A DNA stretch of 64,000 nt from Mesorhizobium sp. CU3 (lineage in GTDB: Bacteria; Pseudomonadota; Alphaproteobacteria; Rhizobiales; Rhizobiaceae), in the NCBI RefSeq assembly GCF_006442965.1, contig NZ_VFWX01000008.1:1-64000 (forward strand), given 5' to 3'. Below are positions 17,573 through 26,739 of the stretch, piece after piece (position 1 is the stretch's first letter; every line of letters begins with the position of its first letter). Under the pieces are notes generated by a model that ran no database searches, had not been told where the DNA came from, and worked only from the letters and a program-made list of their open reading frames with translations. The translations under genes and the position numbers were made by a program.

Positions 17573-19123
17573 TCAGCCCTTGCCGACGGGCAGCGCCACG
17601 AAGCGGTTGCTGTCGTCGCGGGTGATCTGCATCAGCACCGCCTTGCGGCCCGCTTTGGCGGCATCCGCCATCGCCTTGGAGACGTCGTCGGTGGTGTTCA
17701 CATCGTTCGAATTGATCGAGGTGATGACGTCGCCGGGCTGGATGCCGCGGTCGGCCGCGTCGCTGTCGGGATCGACATCGGTGACCACCAGGCCCTTGCC
17801 TTTTTCCGCCTTGGTGACGGTCAGGCCGAGATCGGCCAGCGTGTCGGCCTTGGCGGCGGGCGCCTGCTGCTTGCCGTCATCGTTCGAGGCCTGCTTGTCG
17901 CTGGCCGGCAGGGTGCCGAGATCGACCTTGACCGTCTCAGACTTGCCGTCGCGCCAGACGGTGACGTCGACCGACTTGCCGGGCGAATAGGCGCCGATGG
18001 TGCGGGCCAGTTCCTTGGGCGAGTCGATCTCCTTGCCATCGACCTGGGTGATGACGTCGCCGGCGGCGATACCGGCCTTCTTGCCAGGACCGGCGTCCTG
18101 GGCGCTCGATACCAGTGCGCCCTTGTCCGACTTCAGGCCGAGCGACTCGGCGATGTCGGAGGTGACCGGCTGGATTTCGACGCCGAGCCAGCCGCGCTGG
18201 ACCGAGCCGTTCTTCATCAGATCACCGACGACCTGCTTGGCGGTCGAGGCCGGGATGTCGAAGGCAATGCCGACGCTGCCGCCCGACGGCGAGAAGATGG
18301 CGGTGTTGATGCCGATCACCTGGCCGTTGAGGTTGAAGGTCGGGCCGCCCGAATTGCCGCGGTTGACCGAGGCGTCGATCTGGATGAAGTCGTCATAGGG
18401 GCCGGCGCCGATGTCGCGGCCGCGCGCCGAGACGATGCCGGCCGTCACGGTGCCGCCGAGACCGAACGGATTGCCGACAGCAACCACCCAGTCGCCGATG
18501 CGGACCTTGGCATCGTCGGCGAAGTCGACATAGGTGAACTTCTTGCCGCCGCCATCGACCTTAAGCACCGCCAGATCGGTGCGCGGATCGGTGCCGACCA
18601 GCTTGGCGTCGAGCTCCGTGCCGTCATTGGTGACGACCGAATAGTTCGAGCCTTCCGAGACGACGTGGTTGTTGGTGACGAGGTAACCGTCCTCGGAGAT
18701 GAAGAAGCCGGAACCCTGCGCGATGGGGCGCGGCTCGCCGTTGCCCGGGTTGCGGTGGTTGAAGCGGCGCTGGCCGAACTGCTGGCCGCCCTGGTCGCCG
18801 AAGCCGCGGAACTGCTTGAAGAACTGACGCAGCTGCGGATTGTCGGGCAGGTTGTCGAAGCCGTCCTGGTCGTCGGAACCGTCATCGGCGGTCGGCTGGA
18901 TCTTGGCCTTGACCTTGACGCTGACGACGGCCGGCGAGACGTGCTCGACGACATCGGCGAAGCTCGGCATCTGCGGGGCTTCGACGCGAACGGCATCGGC
19001 CAGCACAGGGGCTGTGCCGGTGGCCAGCGCGCCGGCGCCGACCGCGCCGACAACGGCGAGCGAAGCGACGGCGGCCATCAGGCGCTTGCGGGTGGTGGAA
19101 TATGAATTGGGGGCAATATTCAT
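17573..19123 (-). CDS. degP: DegP/HtrA-type periplasmic serine protease
   Basis: A 516-residue Do-family protease. An N-terminal export signal (about residues 12-43) is followed by the trypsin-like domain with the triad His153 (TNNHVV), Asp183 (RTDLAVL) and Ser258 (GNSGGP), then two PDZ domains (about 320-405 and 430-505). A flexible Asp/Gln/Gly-rich loop LA lies at 79-130. DegP degrades and refolds damaged envelope proteins. It lies between the cytochrome c maturation genes and a two-component pair, an arrangement also known from Sinorhizobium, where the gene is called degP1. A 406-bp upstream spacer with a long inverted repeat separates it from ccmH, so it has its own promoter. Confidence 0.95.
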   Translation of the reverse strand: MNIAPNSYSTTRKRLMAAVASLAVVGAVGAGALATGTAPVLADAVRVEAPQMPSFADVVEHVSPAVVSVKVKAKIQPTADDGSDDQDGFDNLPDNPQLRQFFKQFRGFGDQGGQQFGQRRFNHRNPGNGEPRPIAQGSGFFISEDGYLVTNNHVVSEGSNYSVVTNDGTELDAKLVGTDPRTDLAVLKVDGGGKKFTYVDFADDAKVRIGDWVVAVGNPFGLGGTVTAGIVSARGRDIGAGPYDDFIQIDASVNRGNSGGPTFNLNGQVIGINTAIFSPSGGSVGIAFDIPASTAKQVVGDLMKNGSVQRGWLGVEIQPVTSDIAESLGLKSDKGALVSSAQDAGPGKKAGIAAGDVITQVDGKEIDSPKELARTIGAYSPGKSVDVTVWRDGKSETVKVDLGTLPASDKQASNDDGKQQAPAAKADTLADLGLTVTKAEKGKGLVVTDVDPDSDAADRGIQPGDVITSINSNDVNTTDDVSKAMADAAKAGRKAVLMQITRDDSNRFVALPVGKG

Positions 19124-19299
19124 GGGGTTCTATCCTCTATAGACTGGATGCGCTCAGGCGAAGCATCCTCGGGCAAGAGGATTAGAGGCGCCCACATTAC
19201 GGCGCCATTTCCGGTACATGAAAGTTTTGTAATGTTGGGGATGGGCGACGATGACAACGGGCCTGCTGCGCCCGAAGGCTTGGCAGAAGCACCCGCGAT

Positions 19300-19485
19300 G
19301 TCGTCATTCCAGGGCGGAGCAAGGAGCGAAGCGACGCGCGCAGACCCTGGAATCCATGCCGTGACCTTCGTCGAAGGGCGCAGCGGAGCAGAATTCTGCA
19401 CCGTTGGCGGCGCGTCGACGTAACGGCATGGATTCTATGGTCTGCGCGCGTCGCTTCGCTCCTTGCTCCGCCATAGAATGACGAC
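19300..19485. repeat. 63-bp inverted repeat with paired arm variants
   Basis: Arms 19300-19362 and 19423-19485 are reverse complements except at two places where 4 bases differ: CCAGG/CCTGG in the left arm versus CTATGG/CCATAG in the right arm. Within each arm these segments also pair with each other, so each arm is an independent hairpin. The loop is 60 bp. The remaining part of 19124-19529 holds the degP upstream region and no gene. This is two copies of a dispersed repeat in opposite orientation. Confidence 0.85.
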
Positions 19486-19529
19486 CTGTGAGAGCGGTTG
19501 CGGCTAATCACCGGGAGTCAGCGATGGCG

Positions 19530-19994
19530 CTAATCGCTAAGCATCTTTTCCAACGCTGCCTGTTCCTCGGCGCTCAGGGTGCTGCCCGAAGCCGGTCGAC
19601 GCGAGCGGGCGCCGAGCAGGATGAAGGCGCCGCCGGCCAGGAGCAGGAGCACGGGCGTACCCCACAACAGCGCGGTCCGCAGGCTGAAGCGCGGCTTCAA
19701 GAGCACGAACTCGCCGTAGCGCGAGACGATGTAGTCCATCACCTGCTGGTCAGTGTCGCCAGCGACGAGCCGCTGGCGCACCAGGATGCGCAGGTCACGC
19801 GCGAGGTCGGCGTCGGATTCGTCGATCGACTGGTTCTGGCAGACCATGCAGCGCAGGCCTTCCGAAAGCACGCGGGCGCGGGCCTCCAGCGCCGGGTCTT
19901 GCAGCACTTCGTCGGGCTTCACCGCCTGCGCGGCGCCGGCAAAAAGCAGGGCCAGGAGCAAAAGCAGCGAGGCGACCGAGAACCTTGTCCTCAT
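19530..19994 (-). CDS. ccmH: Cytochrome c maturation protein CcmH (CycL)
   Basis: A 154-residue membrane-anchored thiol oxidoreductase. A signal peptide (1-24) is followed by the helical domain with the redox motif LRCMVCQNQS, and one C-terminal transmembrane helix (about 107-128). CcmH reduces or holds apocytochrome c cysteines for heme attachment by the CcmF/I complex in the periplasm. The ATG at 19994 overlaps the ccmF stop (ATGA). Last gene of the ccmIEFH (cycHJKL) operon. Confidence 0.96.
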   Translation of the reverse strand: MRTRFSVASLLLLLALLFAGAAQAVKPDEVLQDPALEARARVLSEGLRCMVCQNQSIDESDADLARDLRILVRQRLVAGDTDQQVMDYIVSRYGEFVLLKPRFSLRTALLWGTPVLLLLAGGAFILLGARSRRPASGSTLSAEEQAALEKMLSD

Positions 19995-21979
19995 GTCGGG
20001 CTCTCGGCCAGCACGGCGGCAGCCGCCTTGCGCCGCTTCGCCGGCGCGCCGACGCGCAAGCGGCGGTCTAGCAGCGACATGGCGGCGCCCGCCATCATCA
20101 CCAGGCCGCCGCCCCAGATCAGCGTCACCAGCGGCTTCCACCACAGGCGCACGACGACCGAACCGTCATTGTTCTCGTCGCCGAGCGACAGATAGAGTTG
20201 GCTTAGACCCAGAGTGCGGATGCCGGACTCGGTCGTGACCGTCTGGCGGACCGGATAGAAGCGCTTTGCCGAGGTGATCTCGCCGTCCTCGAAGCCGTTC
20301 GAGATCAGCACGAAGCGGCCGCGGTCCTCGGTGAAGTTCGGACCTTTTTGCGGGAACAGGCCTTCGAAGCGCACGCTGTGGCCGGAGAGCTCCACCGTAT
20401 CGCCGGGTTTCATGGTGAGGATCTTTTCGGTGCCGAAGCAGAGCGTGCCGACGATGCCGAGCAGCGTCAGCCCGAGGCCGAGATGGGCGAGCGCGGTGCC
20501 AAACACCGAGCGCGGCAGGCCCAGGAAGCGCCGCAGCATTGTGGACGGCGAGACCGAACCGACACCCGACTTGACGGCAAGGTCGGTCAGCGCGCCGGCA
20601 ACCAGCCAGACGGCAAGGCCGACGCCGAGGGCGGCAAACACCGAGGCGCCGTTTATGAACAGGCCGGTGACCAGCATCGCGGCCAGCGCCAGCCCGAAGG
20701 CGGCCATCAGGCGCTGCGCGGCGGCATAGACGTCGCCCCGTTTCCAGGCGAGCAGCGGGCCGAACGGCACGATGGCGAGCAGCGGCAGCATCAGCGGGCC
20801 GAAGGTCAGGTCGAAGAAAGGCGCGCCGACCGAGATCTTGCCGCCGGTCACAGCCTCCAGCGCCAGCGGATAGAGCGTGCCGACCAGCACGGTCGCAGTG
20901 GCGGTGGTGAGGAACAAATTGTTCAGCACCAGCGCGCCCTCGCGCGAGATCGGGTGGAACAGGCCGCCGGCGGTCAGCGTCGAAGCGCGCAGCGCAAAGA
21001 GCGTGAGCGAGCCGCCAATGAACAGCGTCAGGATGCACAGGATGAAGACGCCGCGCGTCGGGTCGGTGGCGAAAGCGTGCACAGAGGTCAGCACGCCGGA
21101 GCGCACCAGGAAAGTGCCGAGCAGCGACAACGAAAAGGTGAGGATGGCGAGCAGCAGCGTCCAGATCTTAAGCGCCGAGCGCTTCTCCATGACGATCGCC
21201 GAATGGAGCAGCGCCGTGCCGGCGAGCCAGGGCATGAAGGAGGCGTTCTCGACCGGATCCCAGAACCAGAAACCGCCCCAGCCGAGCTCGTAATAGGCCC
21301 AGTAGGAGCCCATGGCGATGCCGCCGGTCAAAAACATCCAGGCGACCAGCGTCCACGGCCGCACCCAGCGCGCCCAGGAGGCGTCGATGCGGCCCTCGAT
21401 CAGCGCGGCGACCGAGAAGGAGAAGCAGATCGAGAAGCCGACATAGCCGAGATAGAGCATCGGCGGATGGATGGCCAACCCAAGGTCCTGCAGGATCGGG
21501 TTCAAGTCGCGGCCTTCGATCGGCGCCGGGTTGAGCCGGATGAACGGGTTGGAGGTCGCCAGGATGAACAGGAAGAAGGCGGCGCCGATCATGCCTTGCA
21601 CGGCCAGCACATTGGCCTTCAGCGTCGCCGGCAGATTGTTGCCGAAGACGGCGACCAGCGCGCCGAAGAAGGTCAGGATCAGCACCCAAAGCAGCATCGA
21701 GCCTTCATGGTTTCCCCAGGTGCCGGTGATCTTGTAGATCATCGGCTGCAGCGAGTGCGAGTTTTCCCAGACGCTCGCCACCGAGAAGTCGGAGCCGGCA
21801 TAGGCGCTGGCAAGTGCGGCGAAGGAAAGCGCCGTAAGCGCGAAGCCGGTGACCGTGACCGGACCGCCGACCGCCATCAGCCGCTGGTTGCCGGTGCGGG
21901 CGCCGATCAGCGGCACCAGCATCTGCACCAAGGACAGAGCAAAGGCGAGGACGAGCGCGAAATGTCCGGTCTCGACCAT
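19991..21979 (-). CDS. ccmF: Heme lyase CcmF/NrfE family subunit (CycK)
   Basis: A 662-residue polytopic protein with about 15 transmembrane segments and the periplasmic tryptophan-rich WWD motif (GWGGFWFWDPVENASFMPW) that binds heme. The region LHSAIVMEKR and the C-terminal soluble loop (about 530-630) are typical. CcmF is the core of the heme lyase that attaches heme to CXXCH of apocytochromes. It lies between ccmE and ccmH. The 65-bp spacer to ccmE contains a hairpin of the dispersed repeat family, unusual inside an operon. Confidence 0.97.
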   Translation of the reverse strand: MVETGHFALVLAFALSLVQMLVPLIGARTGNQRLMAVGGPVTVTGFALTALSFAALASAYAGSDFSVASVWENSHSLQPMIYKITGTWGNHEGSMLLWVLILTFFGALVAVFGNNLPATLKANVLAVQGMIGAAFFLFILATSNPFIRLNPAPIEGRDLNPILQDLGLAIHPPMLYLGYVGFSICFSFSVAALIEGRIDASWARWVRPWTLVAWMFLTGGIAMGSYWAYYELGWGGFWFWDPVENASFMPWLAGTALLHSAIVMEKRSALKIWTLLLAILTFSLSLLGTFLVRSGVLTSVHAFATDPTRGVFILCILTLFIGGSLTLFALRASTLTAGGLFHPISREGALVLNNLFLTTATATVLVGTLYPLALEAVTGGKISVGAPFFDLTFGPLMLPLLAIVPFGPLLAWKRGDVYAAAQRLMAAFGLALAAMLVTGLFINGASVFAALGVGLAVWLVAGALTDLAVKSGVGSVSPSTMLRRFLGLPRSVFGTALAHLGLGLTLLGIVGTLCFGTEKILTMKPGDTVELSGHSVRFEGLFPQKGPNFTEDRGRFVLISNGFEDGEITSAKRFYPVRQTVTTESGIRTLGLSQLYLSLGDENNDGSVVVRLWWKPLVTLIWGGGLVMMAGAAMSLLDRRLRVGAPAKRRKAAAAVLAESPT

Positions 21980-21996
21980 TGGTTACCTGCTTTCTC

Positions 21997-22041
21997 GCAG
22001 GTTCTGGTCGCAAAACCGCTTTGCACTTTTGCGGAACCTGC
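21997..22041. repeat. Repeat hairpin inside the ccm operon (GCAGGTTC arms)
   Basis: GCAGGTTC (21997-22004) pairs with GAACCTGC (22034-22041) around the common core AAAACCGCTTTGCACTTTTGCG. It follows the tandem stop codons of ccmE (TGATGA) at once. It could protect the upstream mRNA or lower read-through into ccmF. Confidence 0.75.
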
Positions 22042-22044
22042 TCA

Positions 22045-22485
22045 TCAGTTCGTGCTTTCCTGCCAGACGCCCTTGGCCTTCAACCCGTCGGCGACTTCCT
22101 TGGGCATGTAGCGCTCGTCATGCTTGGCCAGCACGCTGTCGGCGACGAAGACGCCGTCCGGGCCGAAGGCGCCCTCGGTGATGACGCCCTGATCCTCGCG
22201 AAACAGGTCCGGCAGGATGCCGGTATAGGTGACCTTGACCGATTTCTGCTTGTCGGTGACCGAGAAGGCGACGGTGGCGCCCTGTCCACGCACGATCGTG
22301 CCCTTTTCGACCAGGCCGCCGAGGCGGATGCGCTGTCCCGGCGGGACGCTTGCGGTGGCGAGATCGGCCGGCATATAGAAATAGGACGCCTTCTGGCCAA
22401 GCGCGTAGAAGGTCAGCCCGGCAGCGGCGCCAAGAAAGGCCAGCCCGGCCAGGATCACCGACAATCGCTTCTGCTTGCGCGTCAT
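22045..22485 (-). CDS. ccmE: Heme chaperone CcmE (CycJ)
   Basis: A 146-residue periplasmic protein with one N-terminal membrane anchor (about 8-29) and an OB-fold domain. The covalent heme-binding His122 and the conserved Tyr126 appear in [10 protein letters not shown]. CcmE receives heme from CcmC/D and hands it to the CcmF/H/I lyase. Four bp separate it from ccmI upstream. Two stop codons in tandem end the gene. Confidence 0.97.
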   Translation of the reverse strand: MTRKQKRLSVILAGLAFLGAAAGLTFYALGQKASYFYMPADLATASVPPGQRIRLGGLVEKGTIVRGQGATVAFSVTDKQKSVKVTYTGILPDLFREDQGVITEGAFGPDGVFVADSVLAKHDERYMPKEVADGLKAKGVWQESTN

Positions 22486-22489
22486 TTTC

Positions 22490-23626
22490 CTACTCCGTCG
22501 CCGTCACGCCGAGGGAGGCGGCGAAGGCGGTGAACTTCTTGGCCTGCTCGCTGTCGGCGCCGAAGGCGGCGACAGCGCGTCCCAGCGCATCGCGCGCCTG
22601 GTCGGCCTTGCCGAGCACGACATAGGAACGAATGAGCCGCATCCATCCTTCCTCGTCACGCGGGTTTTGCTTCAACTTGTCGTCAAGCCCGGCGACCATG
22701 GTCTCGATCATCGCCTGCCGGTCCTGCGGCGACATCTGCTGTGCGTCCTCGACCTGTTGCGCGGCCGGCCCGTTGGCCGGCGGATTCGCGGCGACCGCCG
22801 GCGCGGCCGCTTCGGCGAGCGCCTGCTGGACGGCGTTGCGCCACGGCGAATCCGGCGCTAGCCCGCCCAGCATCTTTTGCCAGGCGGCGACAGCCTCGGC
22901 CTTGCGGCCTTCCTGGGCAAGTCCGACCGCCAGATAAAAATTCGCCTTGGCGTTGGCGGGATCGAGCTTCAGCGCCGCGTCGAAGGCCTCTTGCGCGTCG
23001 GCCGAGACGATACCGCCGGCCGCACTTGCGATCGCCTCGCCGAGGCCCGCCTGGCGCGCCGCGCTGCCGCCGTCGAGGCGGATGGCGTTACGGTAGGCGG
23101 TGACGGCGTCCGGATAGCGCTGCAGGCGCAGATAGACCGGCGCCAGCACGTCCCAGCCCTTGCCGTCCTGCGGGTTGGCGGCGAGATGCGCCTCAGCGCG
23201 GGCAACGAGCTCATCGACCGAGGAATCGGCCGGGTTCTTGGCCAGTCGCTCGGCCAGCGGCTGCGAGGGTAACTCGGGGGAGCCGAGCACACCGTAAAGC
23301 CCCCAGCTCAGCAGCGGAACGGCGAGCACGGCCACGCTGGCGATCAGCCTCGCGCCGCGTGATGGCGCGGCGGCCGCCGCATCCGCCTTGCCGGCCGCGC
23401 CGAGGCGCAGGATGCGGCGGCCGATCTCGGCGCGGGCTTCCTCGGCCTCTCCAGGCTGGATCAGGCCGCGCGCCATGTCGCGGTCGAGCTCGGACAGCTG
23501 GTCGCGATAGACTTCGAGGTCATGGTCGCCGGCCGACGGCGCGCCCCTCAAGCCGCCGGTAAGCGGCAAAAGCACAGCCAGGCTGGCGCCCAGCGTGAGG
23601 ATTGCGGCTATGATCCAGAACAGCAT
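22490..23626 (-). CDS. ccmI: Cytochrome c biogenesis protein CcmI (CycH)
   Basis: A 378-residue protein: two N-terminal transmembrane helices (about 2-21 and 85-107) with a cytoplasmic loop carrying [14 protein letters not shown], then a periplasmic TPR region (about 150-290) and a C-terminal helical region. CcmI binds apocytochrome c C-termini and presents them to CcmF/H. The start MLFWIIAA at 23626 fits homologues; an in-frame Met 15 codons earlier is unlikely because it would precede the membrane helix with a hydrophobic stretch. First gene of the operon. Confidence 0.94.
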   Translation of the reverse strand: MLFWIIAAILTLGASLAVLLPLTGGLRGAPSAGDHDLEVYRDQLSELDRDMARGLIQPGEAEEARAEIGRRILRLGAAGKADAAAAAPSRGARLIASVAVLAVPLLSWGLYGVLGSPELPSQPLAERLAKNPADSSVDELVARAEAHLAANPQDGKGWDVLAPVYLRLQRYPDAVTAYRNAIRLDGGSAARQAGLGEAIASAAGGIVSADAQEAFDAALKLDPANAKANFYLAVGLAQEGRKAEAVAAWQKMLGGLAPDSPWRNAVQQALAEAAAPAVAANPPANGPAAQQVEDAQQMSPQDRQAMIETMVAGLDDKLKQNPRDEEGWMRLIRSYVVLGKADQARDALGRAVAAFGADSEQAKKFTAFAASLGVTATE

Positions 23627-23734
23627 GGCTATTCCAATAAAGGCAGAGCCCTGCCCTGCCAACACGAGCATGCTGCGACGCTTTGGCGGCAGATCGACTG
23701 TCCGACCTTGATCGACGTCAATCTCGCCGACTTA

Positions 23735-24172
23735 TCAGCTCAGCGGCGTCCAGCTGCCGTCGCCGTTGCGGCAGGCGGTGCCGCGCGCGGTAACGCCCGA
23801 CGTGCCGGTAAAGACCGTATGGGTGTACTGACGGCAGTCCTGCGAGCCGACCCTGTAGGGCTGGGCTGCGACGACCTCGCCCGAATGGTTCGAGCTGTCG
23901 CTCTTCCACGTCACCTTCTGGCCGCTGGTGTTGTATTCCAGCGCCTTGTACTCCGCCTCGAGCCCCTTGCGCTTTTCGGCGTCGCTGAGGCCCGAGCCGA
24001 TCGAACCGCCGATCAGCCCGCCATTCATGGCGGCAACGATGTTGGTCGAGACCTTGCCGGCGGCAGGCGGCGTGGAGACAGGCGTGACCGGAGCGGTAGG
24101 GCCGCCTTTGCCCAACGTCGTGCAGCCGGAAACGGCGAGCAGGGCGGAAACGAGCGCGACGCGAATCTTCAT
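23735..24172 (-). CDS. Small surface-antigen-like lipoprotein
   Basis: A 145-residue lipoprotein with lipobox LAVSGC (Cys17). After a Pro/Thr-rich linker (20-40) comes a glycine-rich helical hairpin (NGGLIGGSIGSGLSDAEK, similar to the glycine-zipper of 17-kDa surface antigens) and a C-terminal beta domain with Cys residues in SQDCRQYTH and GTACRNGDGSW. That C-terminal part is typical of rickettsial/rhizobial 17-kDa surface antigen family proteins. An outer-membrane location is likely. It sits between feuQ and ccmI; a 12-bp palindrome (ACAACCGGTTGT) lies 5 bp before its start. Confidence 0.85.
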   Translation of the reverse strand: MKIRVALVSALLAVSGCTTLGKGGPTAPVTPVSTPPAAGKVSTNIVAAMNGGLIGGSIGSGLSDAEKRKGLEAEYKALEYNTSGQKVTWKSDSSNHSGEVVAAQPYRVGSQDCRQYTHTVFTGTSGVTARGTACRNGDGSWTPLS

Positions 24173-24176
24173 GCCA

Positions 24177-24188
24177 ACAACCGGTTGT
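24177..24188. promoter_or_regulatory. 12-bp palindrome before the lipoprotein gene
   Basis: ACAACCGGTTGT is a perfect palindrome five bases upstream of the lipoprotein ATG, overlapping the place of the ribosome site. It may be a regulator site or RNA hairpin; no binder is assigned. Confidence 0.3.
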
Positions 24189-24299
24189 CTTGAGCGGGAT
24201 GAGCGGGGGGCTGCGTCATTAAGGGGATTTTCAAGGCCATAGTATTGATATTTGTCGGAAATTTGGCCGCGGACGGCCACAGGCAAGTCGATGGAAACA

Positions 24300-25688
24300 T
24301 TATTGGAGGCTCCGCAATCTCACCACCGCCCTCAAGCCGCCCATGCCGGACCGTTCCAGCGCCAAGGCGCCTCCATACTCGTTGACGAGGTCGGCGACAA
24401 TGGCAAGGCCAAGCCCTGTTCCCGGCTTCGTCTCATCCAGTCGCTTGCCACGCTTCAACGCTTCCCGCGCCTTGTCTTCAGGAATACCCGGACCGTCATC
24501 CTCTATAACGATTTCAAACAGGCTGATGTTTCCCGGCACGGCGGCGACAGACACCATCGCGGCGCTCTTTGCCCATTTCACGGCATTATCAAGCAGATTT
24601 CCCAGTAATTCCTCCAGATCCTCGCGCTCGCCGGCAAAAACGATCTCGGCCGGCGGCAGCGACAGCGTCAGCCTGGTTTGCGGATTGAGTTTCTGCAGCA
24701 CGCGCACCATGCGCTCGACCAGCGGCGAAACCGGGGTGCGGAAGACGACGCTGTCGCGCTGGGCGGCGACACGGGCGCGCTGCAGGTAATGGTCGACCTG
24801 GGTCTGCATCGAGGCGGCCTGATCGGCGATCAGCTGGCCCTTCGGCCCGCCGAGCGCCCGGCCCTCATTGATCAGAACGGCCAGCGGCGTCTTCAGCGAA
24901 TGGGCTAGATTGCCGACCTGCGTGCGCGAGCGTTCGACGATGCGCCTGTTGTTCTCGATCAGCGCGTTGGTCTCGTTGGCCAGCGGCTCGATCTCGGCCG
25001 GGAAGCTGCCGTCGAGCCGCTGCGCGGTGCCCTCGCGCACCATGGCCAGCGCGTTTCGCACGCGGCGCAAGGGCTGCAGGCCGAGCAGGATGGCGATGGC
25101 GTTGATGGCGATCATGCCGATGCCGAACAGCGACAGATAGGTGAGCAGGCGGCGCTGGAAGCTGGCGATCTCCTGTTCCAGCTCGCTGTGGTTGCCCATG
25201 ACGCGGAAACGTGCGGCGCGATTCTTGGCGTCGAGCACGAACTCGCTCTCGAACACCTGGAGCTCCTCGCCCTTGATGCCTTCCATCGAATAGCTGCGCT
25301 GAAAATTCGCGTTGAACGGCACCTCGGCGACGCTTGGCGACAGGATCGAGGTGGTCATCGAAGAGGAATGGAGTTCGCCATGCACGCCCTCGGAAGCCGG
25401 CTCGACCGACCAGTACCAGCCGGAATTCGGCTGCGAAAAGCGCAGGTCGCCAAGGTCCGGCGTGCCGGTCAGCGCGCCGTTGTCGGAAATGCCCACAGAG
25501 CCGATCAGGTTGAACAGATGCGCCGACAAGAGGCTGTCGAAGCCGCGTTCGCTGGCCTGGCGGTAAAGCGTGGTGATGAGCGTGAAGATGACGACCAGCG
25601 TCAGGATCGCCCAGATGGTGGAAAAGGCGATGACGCGGAAGGTCAACGAGCGCGGCCAGACCCTGAGCCGCGCCAGCCTGGTCGTCAT
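24300..25688 (-). CDS. feuQ: Sensor histidine kinase FeuQ
   Basis: A 462-residue kinase with two transmembrane helices (about 14-37 and 175-197), a periplasmic sensor, HAMP linker, HisKA with His263 in NLAHSLKTPLAVL and HATPase_c with DNAVKWA, DDGPGIP and GTGLGLAI. The His box LAHSLKTPL and the domain plan match the PhoQ/FeuQ group. In Rhizobium and Sinorhizobium, FeuPQ lie next to cycHJKL and control an osmolarity-responsive regulon including the cyclic glucan exporter ndvA; the same neighbourhood here supports the name. ATG at 25688 is chosen; a GTG at 25727 would overlap feuP by 17 nt. Confidence 0.88.
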   Translation of the reverse strand: MTTRLARLRVWPRSLTFRVIAFSTIWAILTLVVIFTLITTLYRQASERGFDSLLSAHLFNLIGSVGISDNGALTGTPDLGDLRFSQPNSGWYWSVEPASEGVHGELHSSSMTTSILSPSVAEVPFNANFQRSYSMEGIKGEELQVFESEFVLDAKNRAARFRVMGNHSELEQEIASFQRRLLTYLSLFGIGMIAINAIAILLGLQPLRRVRNALAMVREGTAQRLDGSFPAEIEPLANETNALIENNRRIVERSRTQVGNLAHSLKTPLAVLINEGRALGGPKGQLIADQAASMQTQVDHYLQRARVAAQRDSVVFRTPVSPLVERMVRVLQKLNPQTRLTLSLPPAEIVFAGEREDLEELLGNLLDNAVKWAKSAAMVSVAAVPGNISLFEIVIEDDGPGIPEDKAREALKRGKRLDETKPGTGLGLAIVADLVNEYGGALALERSGMGGLRAVVRLRSLQ

Positions 25689-25710
25689 CGATGGCTGCAG
25701 CGGTTCCGCG

Positions 25711-26376
25711 TCACGCCTCCGGCTCACGCATGCGATAGCCCATGCCCCGCACGGTTTCGATCATGTCGATGCCCATCTTCTTGCGAAGCCGGCCGACAAA
25801 CACTTCTATGGTGTTGGAATCGCGGTCGAAATCCTGGTCGTAGAGATGCTCGACCAGCTCGGTGCGCGACACCACCTCGCCCATATGATGCATCAGATAG
25901 GCGAGCAGCCGGAATTCGTGCGAGGTGAGCTTCAGCGGCACGCCGTTGACATCGGCCTTGGAGGCCTTGGTGTCGAGGCGCAAAGGCCCGCAGGTAAGTT
26001 CCGACGAGGCGTGCCCCGCGGCGCGGCGGATCAGCGCCCGCACGCGCGCCAGCACCTCCTCGATGTGGAAAGGTTTCGTCACATAGTCGTCGGCGCCGGC
26101 GTCGATGCCGGCCACCTTGTCGCTCCAGCGGTCGCGCGCGGTGAGGATCAGCACCGGCATCTTGCGGCCGCCGCGGCGCCAGCGCTCTACGACGCTGATG
26201 CCGTCCATCTGCGGCAGGCCGATGTCGAGGACGACGGCGTCGTAAGGCTCGGTGTCGCCGAGGAAATGCCCCTCCTCGCCGTCATAGGCGCGGTCGACGA
26301 CATAGCCGGCATCGACCAGCGCATCGGCCAGCTGCCGGTTGAGATCCTTGTCATCCTCGACGACGAGCACACGCAT
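25711..26376 (-). CDS. feuP: Response regulator FeuP
   Basis: A 221-residue OmpR-family regulator. Receiver domain: Asp8/Asp9, phospho-acceptor Asp51 in VVLDIGLPQMDG, and Lys100 in YVTKPFH. Winged helix: residues about 124-219 with RNTIEVFVGRLR-like recognition segment (here SNTIEVFVGRLRKK). Located between feuN and feuQ in one transcription unit. FeuP in Sinorhizobium meliloti is required for cyclic beta-glucan export and nodule invasion; transfer of that role to this organism is inference. Confidence 0.9.
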   Translation of the reverse strand: MRVLVVEDDKDLNRQLADALVDAGYVVDRAYDGEEGHFLGDTEPYDAVVLDIGLPQMDGISVVERWRRGGRKMPVLILTARDRWSDKVAGIDAGADDYVTKPFHIEEVLARVRALIRRAAGHASSELTCGPLRLDTKASKADVNGVPLKLTSHEFRLLAYLMHHMGEVVSRTELVEHLYDQDFDRDSNTIEVFVGRLRKKMGIDMIETVRGMGYRMREPEA

Positions 26377-26439
26377 GGTTTGTAAGCCTGTTGAGGGTGC
26401 AGCTATAGGCCGATTCCGCCGGCCTGGGAAACGCCGGCG

Positions 26440-26739
26440 TCAGCCTGCCGGAACCACGATTTCCGAGCGGCGGGGCCGCTGGCCGTCCTTGCCGGGCACC
26501 AGCACGACGATGACGCAGACCTGCTGGCCGCCGCGCGTCGCCGACGAGGCCTTGGCCAGCGTGCCGCCATTCTGCTCGGCCACCTGCTGGCCGATGGCAT
26601 AGCAATCGCCGGCTGCCAGCACGACCGGCTGGTCGACCGACGGTTCGACGACCGGCACAGCGGTCGCGTGCGACGCAAACAGGCCGGCCGCGGCGAGCGC
26701 CAGCATTGTTTTGCGGAAATTGGACCCAAGCTTTTTCAT
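26440..26739 (-). CDS. feuN: FeuN-like periplasmic modulator of FeuQ
   Basis: A 99-residue protein with a signal peptide (residues about 10-28, cleaving after SHATA). The mature part is a small PepSY-like alpha/beta domain with two cysteines (GDCYAIGQQVAEQNGGTL and QVCVIVVLVP) that may form a disulfide. It lies 63 bp upstream of feuP in the same direction. In S. meliloti, FeuN is a small periplasmic protein encoded just before feuP that restrains FeuQ; position, size, export signal and fold type agree. Identity was not tested by alignment. The start codon is the ATG at 26739; no strong ribosome site is visible. Confidence 0.8.
   Translation of the reverse strand: MKKLGSNFRKTMLALAAAGLFASHATAVPVVEPSVDQPVVLAAGDCYAIGQQVAEQNGGTLAKASSATRGGQQVCVIVVLVPGKDGQRPRRSEIVVPAG

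Noticed and set aside
20348..22111. Plus-strand open frame of 587 codons
   Set aside because: Antisense shadow of ccmF; no recognisable motif, whereas ccmF has full family features.
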